This document shows positions 1 through 6,159 of a DNA stretch of 11,186 nt, in pieces (the first letter of the stretch is position 1; the number at the start of each line of letters is the position of its first letter). Source of the DNA: Bacillota bacterium (GTDB lineage Bacteria; Bacillota; Clostridia; Lachnospirales; Lachnospiraceae); contig JAEZZQ010000003.1 in NCBI GenBank assembly GCA_023442465.1, forward strand, positions 1-11,186. The letters run 5' to 3'. Under the pieces are notes generated by a model that worked only from the letters and a program-made list of their open reading frames with translations, ran no database searches and had not been told where the DNA came from. The position numbers and the translations under genes are program-made.

Positions 1-2
1 AC

Positions 3-641
3 ATCGCAGACGGAACCTATGCCGGAACAATCGCCTGGGAGCAATTATCCACCAGCTATATTTCTTCTCACTTTGTTATAGCCAAGGACGGACGCATCAC
101 CCAGCTTGTACCGCTTCATATGGCGGCCTACACGCAGGGGCTCAACTACAACAGTACAGGGAAAACGCCTATGCCTTCACAGTCGACCTCTCCGCTGGTA
201 AGAGAACGTGCGGTCAACCCAAACTGCTATTGCATCAGCATTGAATTTGAGGGCTTTTACGCGGATTTTTATAGCAAAGGCGTTCTTTCGTATTCAGGCT
301 GCCGGGGAGCAATAACGGAGGAACAAATTGCAGCGGCCGTTGAGGTCGAGCAATATTGCAATGAACAGCTGAAAACCATTTATGGCAAATCCGCCGGTAT
401 CCCGGCCGACCGTGCGCATCACATGGGGCATTGTGAGATCAACCCGGTCAACAGACCGCACTGCCCGGGAGAGATGTTCCCGTATGATAAAATTTTAAGC
501 CGGATTGCTTCCCAGCCCATTCAGGAAACAAAAACGATCTACCGGGTGCAGACCGGCGCGTTTTCCAACAGGGCAAATGCGGAAAAACTCGCGGCTGAAT
601 TACAGGGAAAAGGCTATCAGACAATGATCAAGAGCGAATAA
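3..641 (+). CDS. N-acetylmuramoyl-L-alanine amidase (Amidase_2 fold) with C-terminal SPOR domain, 5' truncated
   Basis: The frame is open from the window edge, giving 212 residues with the N-terminus missing. Visible Amidase_2 hallmarks are SSHFVIAKDG near the start, a GHCEINP block with His143 (window numbering) and RPHCPGE with Cys154. In this T7-lysozyme-like family that His and Cys bind the catalytic zinc; the first zinc His would lie upstream of the window. Residues 180-212 (YRVQTGAFSNRANAEKLA...) are a short SPOR-like domain, a fold that binds denuded peptidoglycan glycan strands. Family knowledge: such enzymes cleave the bond between MurNAc and L-Ala of the peptide stem, acting in the cell wall. 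Whether it is a housekeeping or spore-cortex amidase or a prophage lysin cannot be decided here; the SPOR domain favours a cellular autolysin. It is convergent with all other genes. The Met at 120 lies inside the conserved domain and is not the start. Confidence 0.92.
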   Translation: MADGTYAGTIAWEQLSTSYISSHFVIAKDGRITQLVPLHMAAYTQGLNYNSTGKTPMPSQSTSPLVRERAVNPNCYCISIEFEGFYADFYSKGVLSYSGCRGAITEEQIAAAVEVEQYCNEQLKTIYGKSAGIPADRAHHMGHCEINPVNRPHCPGEMFPYDKILSRIASQPIQETKTIYRVQTGAFSNRANAEKLAAELQGKGYQTMIKSE

Positions 642-745
642 GGAATCTTTCGAAAAAACACCCGCGGATAAATACGAGTAGTCATAAAGACAACTTGTGA
701 ACCGAGGGTCAGGGTAAACTGAATACGGAAAAAAGAATGATATAA

Positions 746-787
746 AAGACGAACAGACAGCCGGTAAAACAGCTACCTGTTCGTCTT
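746..787. terminator. Hairpin between convergent genes, possible bidirectional terminator
   Basis: AAGACGAACAG (746-756) and CTGTTCGTCTT (777-787) are perfect 11-bp inverted repeats around a 20-base loop, which may itself pair briefly (GTA 764-766 with TAC 774-776). The hairpin lies between the amidase stop (641) and the stop of the minus-strand zinc-ribbon gene (837). On the minus strand the stem is followed by an AT-rich stretch with a delayed T run; on the plus strand a T run appears only near 802-807. Neither tail is a classical immediate U tract, so termination is inferred mostly from position and symmetry. The remaining intergenic sequence, 642-745 and 788-836, shows no other gene or motif I can support. 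Confidence 0.55.
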
Positions 788-836
788 AACTATTATGCCA
801 TATTTTTAGGCTTCTTCTGTATTATCCAAAGATGTC

Positions 837-1196
837 TCATAGTCTATTGCCGCACTTTCCGCAAAAACGTGCGCCGGGAACGACGGGAGCGCCGCATTTG
901 GGGCAGAACCTTATCTGCGGGGCAGCTTGGTATGTGAGTGGCAAATCCTTATCCGGTGCGCCGTCGGATAAAAACAGCCAGTCGATGTCCTCGCCGTCCT
1001 CGCATAAGCCGATGGCTCCGGCAGGCGAAACCACATAAAAGCTGTCCTCATCGATGGGGTTTTCACTGTCGCTTGTCTCGGCAAGCACAAGCAAGCCTTT
1101 TACGTCGTATCTATCATCGGCAGTGGCAAAACTCCAGCTCTTGCAGCGTGTGGCGGCAAACTCCGCCGCCTTCAGCAATGTGTTGAATTGTTCCAT
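837..1196 (-). CDS. Small protein with C-terminal zinc ribbon (119 aa), unknown function
   Basis: Last gene of the nine-gene minus-strand run. It starts 16 bases after the preceding stop, with AAGGAGG (minus strand, 1204-1210) seven bases before the ATG. Residues 1-90 are an acidic soluble region I do not recognise; it contains a strand-like segment (KGLLVLAETSD, DSFYVVSPAGAIGL) and an acidic patch EDGEDIDW. The end is a compact zinc ribbon with C98, C101, C112 and C115 (FCPKCG ... FCGKCG), the form of the zinc-ribbon/DZR families. No signal peptide or TM is seen, so it is probably cytoplasmic and is the only clearly soluble product of the run. It may be a cytoplasmic partner of the membrane zinc-ribbon protein encoded just before it. 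That partnership is inference from context. Confidence 0.85.
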   Translation of the reverse strand: MEQFNTLLKAAEFAATRCKSWSFATADDRYDVKGLLVLAETSDSENPIDEDSFYVVSPAGAIGLCEDGEDIDWLFLSDGAPDKDLPLTYQAAPQIRFCPKCGAPVVPGARFCGKCGNRL

Positions 1197-1212
1197 TACA
1201 GATCCTCCTTCT

Positions 1213-2541
1213 TTATTTGAACAGTAGATTATTACACCGCTTGCAACGGTCGTTTTGGATGGGGTTCATCATGGAGCAGACGTTACAGTAGATAATGCGT
1301 TCTTTGGACTTATCGTATTTCTCGTATGTACCGAACATCGGATGAAACCGCACCCTATCACCAACGGAGAGATAATCGTACATATGCCGTCCGCTGTCCC
1401 TTTCCACGATGGTCTTTTTCTTGCCCGTGTCGGTGTTGATGACCGTGGTGTACTCCGTATAGGTGCGGTAATTATCGTCTTCGCCGCCCCTGTGCTCGCT
1501 TTTCTCCTTGCTGTACTTATTGACGACCACGCCCTCCCACATGGGCTTTTTGGTGCGGCGAAGCGCGATGAGGTTGAAAATGAGCATCACGATGGCAATG
1601 CCCACGCCGATGACCGCAGCCTCGCCAAAAGGCAGATCGTCTATGAGAAGCCCGGCCACCGGAAAGCCGATGAGCGGCACGAGGGTAAGTATCCACATAC
1701 ATCCGACGGCAAATTTTTTGTTTCCCTTTGCCGCCGCCAAAATCTCCGGGTGATTGCAATAATCGGAAAAACCGATAAGGGCCTTACTCGTCGGCTGGGA
1801 GTAGGCCGCGCCGCTGGGTGCTGGCGGGGGCACAGCCGCTCCGCTACCTTTAGCCGTGCCGCAGCTTATACAGAAATTCGCATCGCTCGGCATTTCCGCG
1901 CCGCAGGAGGCGCAGATATTGGGCGCGGTCTGCTTAAGTTTTGCGCCGCAGCCCGAACAGAAAGCTGCGCCCTCCGGCAGTTTGTTTCCGCAGTTAGGAC
2001 AAAACATATCCGTATCACTCCTTGTCTCAATTATTTGAGGTGCGGCGGGTTTCCTCGCTGCCCTTTTCTTCTGCTTCGTTTGTTTCTTTTGTGTGCGGAT
2101 CACTAAAAGCAGCAGGAGCAGGCAACCGACGGGCGATAGTATGTGATAGATGATGGCAACCTCTCCCATGCTTCTAAACTCACAGAGGGCAGAGGGCTTA
2201 TTGATATAGGGGAGGAACGAAAGGTAGCTGATACGCTCGGAACGTGTTTCGCCCTCGTCCAGATTCGGCCACGCCTCGTCGCTCGAATACATCACATAAC
2301 CCCGGTATTCCTTGTCGTTTACCACAAACCAATAGCCCTTCGATATGGTGCGGGAGCGGTTCTCCTGCGCCGTCATATCATCACGGCGGCTGTCATAGCT
2401 GTCCACCGTACCCATGACGCTCTCTCCCCAAATTGCCAGCACCAGCGTACTGAGGCTTATGTACATGGCAAACACCAGCACGGCGCAAATGAGGATGAAT
2501 ATGGGAAGGGGGATTTTGTTGTTCTTTTTCTTCTTTGCCAC
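1213..2541 (-). CDS. Membrane protein with two DUF3592-like modules and three zinc ribbons (442 aa)
   Basis: Starts at GTG (2541) with GAGGTG seven bases upstream, 14 bases after the preceding stop. Order of parts: basic N-terminus; TM 12-38; a beta-rich extracytoplasmic stretch 41-125 ending before TM 129-148, the TM-domain-TM layout of DUF3592; basic linker; zinc ribbon 1 (C181, C184, C195, C198); zinc ribbon 2 (C210, C213, C224, C227); Pro/Ala linker; TM 277-299 and TM 306-327; a second beta-rich module 334-412 beginning MWEGVVVNKY with a GDRVRFHP motif, also DUF3592-like; and zinc ribbon 3 (C419, C422, C433, C436) at the extreme C-terminus. The ribbons would lie in the cytoplasm if TM1 and TM2 form a hairpin with an outside loop. 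Function unknown. Assignment of the two modules to DUF3592 is by eye, the first more secure than the second. Confidence 0.85.
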   Translation of the reverse strand: MAKKKKNNKIPLPIFILICAVLVFAMYISLSTLVLAIWGESVMGTVDSYDSRRDDMTAQENRSRTISKGYWFVVNDKEYRGYVMYSSDEAWPNLDEGETRSERISYLSFLPYINKPSALCEFRSMGEVAIIYHILSPVGCLLLLLLVIRTQKKQTKQKKRAARKPAAPQIIETRSDTDMFCPNCGNKLPEGAAFCSGCGAKLKQTAPNICASCGAEMPSDANFCISCGTAKGSGAAVPPPAPSGAAYSQPTSKALIGFSDYCNHPEILAAAKGNKKFAVGCMWILTLVPLIGFPVAGLLIDDLPFGEAAVIGVGIAIVMLIFNLIALRRTKKPMWEGVVVNKYSKEKSEHRGGEDDNYRTYTEYTTVINTDTGKKKTIVERDSGRHMYDYLSVGDRVRFHPMFGTYEKYDKSKERIIYCNVCSMMNPIQNDRCKRCNNLLFK

Positions 2542-2555
2542 GGTTTATCACCTCG

Positions 2556-2954
2556 TCAATCGTTGATTTTATGTTCACGCCAGCCCACGCCGAACAGATA
2601 TAGGATAGTCAGGAGAAACAGCGGCGGCAGGGTCAGCGCCGCATAGGAAGCGAGAAAGGGAATCAACAGCACTCCCACCGTCAGTTGGATGTAAGCCAGC
2701 ACCCGGCACCGGCGATGCCAGTGAAGCCACCCTGCAAAGGCCAACCCTGCGATAGCCGTCACCATAGAAAAGGCATATACTATTGCCGCCGCAAAGCAGC
2801 CTGCTCCGGCGTAGGTGTAGTCCAGCGCCGCGGTGTCGATGAGGTTCAGGCACCACAGCAGCATGGGCAGGGCGGCAAGCAGCATCAGTATGGATGAAAT
2901 CCGCAGAAGTATTCGTTTTCGCGGGCTATTATTTGGTATGCCATTCATACTCAT
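2556..2954 (-). CDS. Small polytopic membrane protein (about 132 aa), unknown function
   Basis: Four hydrophobic segments can be seen after a short basic N-terminus (NNSPRKRILLR): SSILMLLAALPMLLW, the GCFAAAIVYAFSMVTAIAGLAF stretch, a VLAYIQLTVGVLLIPFLA stretch, and a final LPPLFLLTILYLFGVGW, followed by a short hydrophilic tail. No family is recognised. The start is uncertain: in-frame ATGs lie at 2954 and 2948 and a TTG at 2966, and none has a convincing Shine-Dalgarno sequence. Any of them overlaps the 3' end of the 712-aa lipoprotein gene (stop at 2929), so translation is probably coupled to that gene. Its position between a lipoprotein gene and the DUF3592/zinc-ribbon gene suggests a membrane partner for one of them (inference). 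Confidence 0.72.
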   Translation of the reverse strand: MSMNGIPNNSPRKRILLRISSILMLLAALPMLLWCLNLIDTAALDYTYAGAGCFAAAIVYAFSMVTAIAGLAFAGWLHWHRRCRVLAYIQLTVGVLLIPFLASYAALTLPPLFLLTILYLFGVGWREHKIND

Positions 2955-5067
2955 AAGCTGTTGCAATTATTTGATTACCACCGGTAAACCCGACCACAAT
3001 ATATACCTTGTCGCCATCGACTGACCCTGCTGGCATCGTGCCGCCAACCGTGACTCGCATACCCGTGTAGCCAGTGTTGGTATCGTTTTTTTCGGTCCAG
3101 ATATATGATTTTGTGTGCTTTTCCGTAATATCATAAAGAGATGTGTCCGTACCGTATGAGACAAAGGGATCGTCATGGTTGATAGGCGTAATAGCGGCCC
3201 CCAAGGACGCCCCAAGATGGAAGCAAATGTTGCTTGATGTGTTTGCCTTGATACTCAAATCCAAGGTAACCGGCTCTCCTCCCGAATACCGTCCATTTGG
3301 GCTGCTTGCGGTTCCTATATTCTCAACAAATTCGCCCTTGCAATTATCGTGGGTGCTACCGGAGTAACTGTAATCAAATGTTGTTTTGCATCGATATGTG
3401 TAGCTTCCGCTGCCACCACTCCATGATTCTGAATAGGAATCGTCAGCTGCGCTTGTTTCATACTTGTTATCAAAGCTTCTGACAAGCAGCCAATACCCCT
3501 CAGTCACCGCTCCCGCCTTTTTCAGATAACCCTGCTCCCGCATCCAGTCATAAAATTTGGTTCTGTCCTTACCGTAGCCCAGCCACATGGCTATTGCCAT
3601 ACTCAAATTATCTTCACGGTTTTTTTCACTTCCGAAAACGGATATATCCCCGCCTACCATTTTCAAAATGACTTGTCGAATGGTAAATAGCGACTTCAAC
3701 CTCTGCTCAATAGTCATGTCATATTTATATCCGTTTTCAAGGCGGTTGAGCAGGTTAGCATCCTTAAAGCTCCCAATGATCTTCTCATATTCCGTAGCCT
3801 TGGCTTCAATCAGCTTCTCATTTGCCAGCCTTTTATCGAATTGTTCCTTTAGATCGGCTTCCACATAGTCTTCCAGCATTTTGATTTCAGCATTGGTCAG
3901 GCTGTCTTTTCCGTGAAGTCTGCGCCAGGCTTCCTTCTTTTCGCTTAAAAGGCGGTTGTAATACCCACGCATCTGGATTTTAAGCGTTTCCCAGTCGCCG
4001 GAGTTAAGCGTATATCCGTAAGAGCCTTCCTTTGCAAGCCCTGCATACGACTTGTAAGCACATTCCATCTCATAATCTTTCCACGCCATAATACCTTGCT
4101 CTACCGCTGCCTTGCTTAAATCCCCTATGGATTTAATCGCAGTCACTGCGCCGCCAGCAGCACCGCCAAACAGGGTAACGCCTAAATCGGTGAACTCCAC
4201 CACAGCTGTTTTATAATCCCCATTATAAAGAGCCTCTGTGCCTTCGGTGAGTGTGCCTAATTTGCCTAAGCCCTCCATTAGGCTCTCCTTAACGAGAGGA
4301 TTTTCCTGAACCATATCAATTGTGGCTTCGGCAAGAATCTTTCCACATTCATAGGTTAATGCCTCTATATCACCTTTTGCAGCAAGCTCTTGCGTTGTCG
4401 GAATAATGTTCATCTCCAAAGCACGGTCAATAATAATTTCTCGTGTTTCACCGGCATAAAACCCAACTCCATCAAAATAATCATTGCACACTGCTTTTAT
4501 CTTTTCGATATAAGTTGAATCTTTCACTTCGTTGCTAACAGAATCCACCGCCATTTTGTGAGCGTAAAGCTTGATTTGTTCTTCTCTGTTCATCAATTTG
4601 CCACTGTATGATGAGAAATGCCATGTTTCAAATTCCAAATACCCCTCGGACAGGCGAACAGGGTCGGGGATAATCGGCTCCCATTCGCTGCCGTTCCAAT
4701 ATGCCATGACCGTTCGGTCAAAGCTCTCGGCATCGGGGATATTTTTCTTATCAAGCTTCATGGTGATTTTCACCGGTTGGTTCAGGCGCACCTGCTCCAT
4801 GCCCTCAACGCTGATATCGATGGGAGTAGTGAGCAAGACGTCTTCTCTCTCGGAGGCTTTCGCCACGATGACACTTACATCCCCGTCAAAAGCTCCAGCA
4901 GGAACCGATACTATCCAGCCGTCCCTTTTCAGATTCCCGATTTCTGCTCCTTTGTCCGAAACAATTTTGGTTGAGGCAAAACCACTTTCTCCACATCCTG
5001 CAAGACCTGCTATAGCGGACAGCAGCATGACGGCTACAAGCAGAATAGATGATATTTTTCGTTTCAT
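2929..5067 (-). CDS. Large lipoprotein with ZU5-like N-terminal domain (712 aa)
   Basis: The start ATG (5067) has GGAG (minus strand, 5077-5080) at normal distance and lies 24 bases after the preceding stop. Residues 1-25 are a lipoprotein signal (MKRKISS, hydrophobic core, LAGC) with lipidated Cys25. Residues 31-155 (GAEIGNL, VSVPAGAFDGDVSVIV, PVKITMKLD, YWNGSEWEPI, FETWHFSSYS) look like a ZU5-type beta domain with its usual strand pattern. Residues 158-510 are mostly helical and charged, but contain a hydrophobic Gly/Ala-rich stretch at 293-322. Residues 520-712 are a Ser/Tyr/Gly-rich beta region beginning GYWLLVRSFDNKY. Exposed on the outer face of the membrane and likely the largest outside component of the operon product. 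ZU5 domains elsewhere mediate protein contacts; no catalytic motif is seen. The ZU5 assignment is by pattern only. Confidence 0.85.
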   Translation of the reverse strand: MKRKISSILLVAVMLLSAIAGLAGCGESGFASTKIVSDKGAEIGNLKRDGWIVSVPAGAFDGDVSVIVAKASEREDVLLTTPIDISVEGMEQVRLNQPVKITMKLDKKNIPDAESFDRTVMAYWNGSEWEPIIPDPVRLSEGYLEFETWHFSSYSGKLMNREEQIKLYAHKMAVDSVSNEVKDSTYIEKIKAVCNDYFDGVGFYAGETREIIIDRALEMNIIPTTQELAAKGDIEALTYECGKILAEATIDMVQENPLVKESLMEGLGKLGTLTEGTEALYNGDYKTAVVEFTDLGVTLFGGAAGGAVTAIKSIGDLSKAAVEQGIMAWKDYEMECAYKSYAGLAKEGSYGYTLNSGDWETLKIQMRGYYNRLLSEKKEAWRRLHGKDSLTNAEIKMLEDYVEADLKEQFDKRLANEKLIEAKATEYEKIIGSFKDANLLNRLENGYKYDMTIEQRLKSLFTIRQVILKMVGGDISVFGSEKNREDNLSMAIAMWLGYGKDRTKFYDWMREQGYLKKAGAVTEGYWLLVRSFDNKYETSAADDSYSESWSGGSGSYTYRCKTTFDYSYSGSTHDNCKGEFVENIGTASSPNGRYSGGEPVTLDLSIKANTSSNICFHLGASLGAAITPINHDDPFVSYGTDTSLYDITEKHTKSYIWTEKNDTNTGYTGMRVTVGGTMPAGSVDGDKVYIVVGFTGGNQIIATAYEYEWHTK

Positions 5068-5091
5068 TGCGCAAAGCTCCTTTCTGTCGGC

Positions 5092-5682
5092 TTACTCAAC
5101 CGCAAAGCTAAACCTCAAATCCGGCGCGACGTTGACAAAGCCGGAATAATAGTGCATGGTGACCTCGCTTTTGTCGGTCTGCCGCTGATAGACCATCCAG
5201 CCGCCGGTGGATTCGCCAGGGGCAAGCTCTATATCCTCCATATACCGCTCGTTCCTGTCGGCCACATCTGGCAGCACCTGTGAATTTTCCTCCGATGTCA
5301 TATCGCTGTCGTCCCCAGTTGGGCCTTCCTTGTAGATGATGTAGATATCCTTCTTGTCGGGGGATTCCACTGGTTCGTTGGATGCGTTTGTAAACGTAAA
5401 CCAGACCTTCAAATATTCGAATCCATCCTTCGGTCTTGAAAGCATACCTGTATAATCGAAAGGCTCCGCTCTGTCAATAGTGATGGAAAGCCCGTTTGCC
5501 TCGGCCGCCTCGCCGATACCGTAATACCTGTTTTCATCCGCTTTCACCTCGTCGGAGGGAGCATTGCCCGATTCGGCGGGCACGGAGCTTTCTGACGGTG
5601 ATTTACCGCCGTTCTTTTCACCACAAGCGGCGAAGGTGAGCATAAGTGCCAATGATAAGAATATGATTAATGTCTTTTTCAT
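5092..5682 (-). CDS. DUF4352-like lipoprotein (196 aa)
   Basis: A strong AAGGAGG (minus strand, 5691-5697) lies eight bases before the ATG. Residues 1-20 are a lipoprotein signal (MKKTLIIF ... LTFAAC) with lipidated Cys20, then a Ser/Pro/Glu-rich linker to about residue 50. Residues 54-196 carry the pattern of DUF4352, an Ig-like/telokin-like exposed domain: an early YYGIGEAAEANGLSITIDRAE block, then GFEYLKVWFTFTNASNEPV (the usual 'k-y-v-v-v-v-f-x-n-n-s' strand) and a late IELAPGESTGGWMVYQ strand (the usual 'l-x-p-G-e-x-x-x-G-w-l-v-f'). DUF4352 proteins are commonly lipoproteins or membrane proteins in Gram-positives and their ligands are mostly unknown. It lies 35 bases after the small lipoprotein gene and 24 before the 712-aa lipoprotein gene, so three lipoproteins are encoded in a row. 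Confidence 0.9.
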   Translation of the reverse strand: MKKTLIIFLSLALMLTFAACGEKNGGKSPSESSVPAESGNAPSDEVKADENRYYGIGEAAEANGLSITIDRAEPFDYTGMLSRPKDGFEYLKVWFTFTNASNEPVESPDKKDIYIIYKEGPTGDDSDMTSEENSQVLPDVADRNERYMEDIELAPGESTGGWMVYQRQTDKSEVTMHYYSGFVNVAPDLRFSFAVE

Positions 5683-5717
5683 GAAAGAAGCCTCCTTATT
5701 TATTGTTTTAGATTTCT

Positions 5718-6146
5718 CTAATATTCGTTATTTTTCGTGTAGGTAAAAACGTCGGTTTCATTGGGCCTAAAGCTCAGTATCCCGGTCTGCGGATCAATGC
5801 TGTATTTGCCAAGGCTCATGCCGCTCAGGCTGACGCTGATACTGGTCAGATCGTCGGCTGAATAAAACAGGTCGCAAACATTGGAGCCCGAGGCTTCATA
5901 GGTCATGCTAACACTGGTTGTGCTGAGTACCTCCATCGTAAACGGGCCGTTATAGGGATCTTCATTGATCCATTCGCCGTCATACAGTTCCTTCAGGCGC
6001 TCCAATTCCGCATCAACGGACTGCTTTTCGCCCGTTTCAACAGTAGCAGGGTTTTCGGGAGAAGCCTCGCCTCCGCCACCCCCACCACAGGCAGCGAGAG
6101 TGAAAATCATTATAAACATCAGAAATAAAACCATAAGTTTTTTCAT
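5718..6146 (-). CDS. Small lipoprotein with poly-glycine linker (142 aa)
   Basis: GGAGGT (minus strand, 6153-6158) precedes the ATG by six bases and abuts the stop of the preceding gene (6160), so the two are tightly linked. Residues 1-20 are a lipoprotein signal (MKKLMVLFLM ... FTLAAC) with lipidated Cys20, followed by six glycines and a short acidic spacer. Residues 50-142 form a small beta-rich domain (LYDGEWINEDPYNGPFTMEV, VSMTYEASG, GKYSIDPQTGILSFRP) resembling the lipocalin-like 'G-x-W' folds of many small secreted proteins. I do not recognise a specific family. It is expected on the outer face of the cytoplasmic membrane. A 5-bp hairpin overlaps its stop codon (5708-5721). Confidence 0.87.
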   Translation of the reverse strand: MKKLMVLFLMFIMIFTLAACGGGGGGEASPENPATVETGEKQSVDAELERLKELYDGEWINEDPYNGPFTMEVLSTTSVSMTYEASGSNVCDLFYSADDLTSISVSLSGMSLGKYSIDPQTGILSFRPNETDVFTYTKNNEY

Positions 6147-6159
6147 GATACTACCTCCA

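Noticed and set aside
470..641. Reading the amidase as prophage endolysin and the neighbours as phage genes
   Set aside because: No holin, tail, capsid, integrase or attachment repeat is seen; the SPOR tail is at least as typical of cellular autolysins.
642..745. Possible small RNA or tRNA-like stretch after the amidase (GAACCGAGGGTC)
   Set aside because: No cloverleaf, acceptor stem or anticodon arm can be drawn around it.
938..1186. Plus-strand open frame opposite the 119-aa zinc-ribbon gene
   Set aside because: Arg/Ser-rich antisense translation without a ribosome site; the minus-strand frame has a zinc ribbon and strong Shine-Dalgarno sequence.
1255..2106. Long plus-strand open frame (283 codons) opposite the 442-aa gene
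   Set aside because: Fully antisense to a gene with clear zinc ribbons and TM segments. It has no ribosome site and its Arg/His-rich translation looks like a mirror frame.
4571..5149. Plus-strand open frame (192 codons) opposite the start of the 712-aa lipoprotein gene
   Set aside because: It covers the lipobox and ZU5-like region on the other strand, has no ribosome site and crosses the gap between two well-supported genes.
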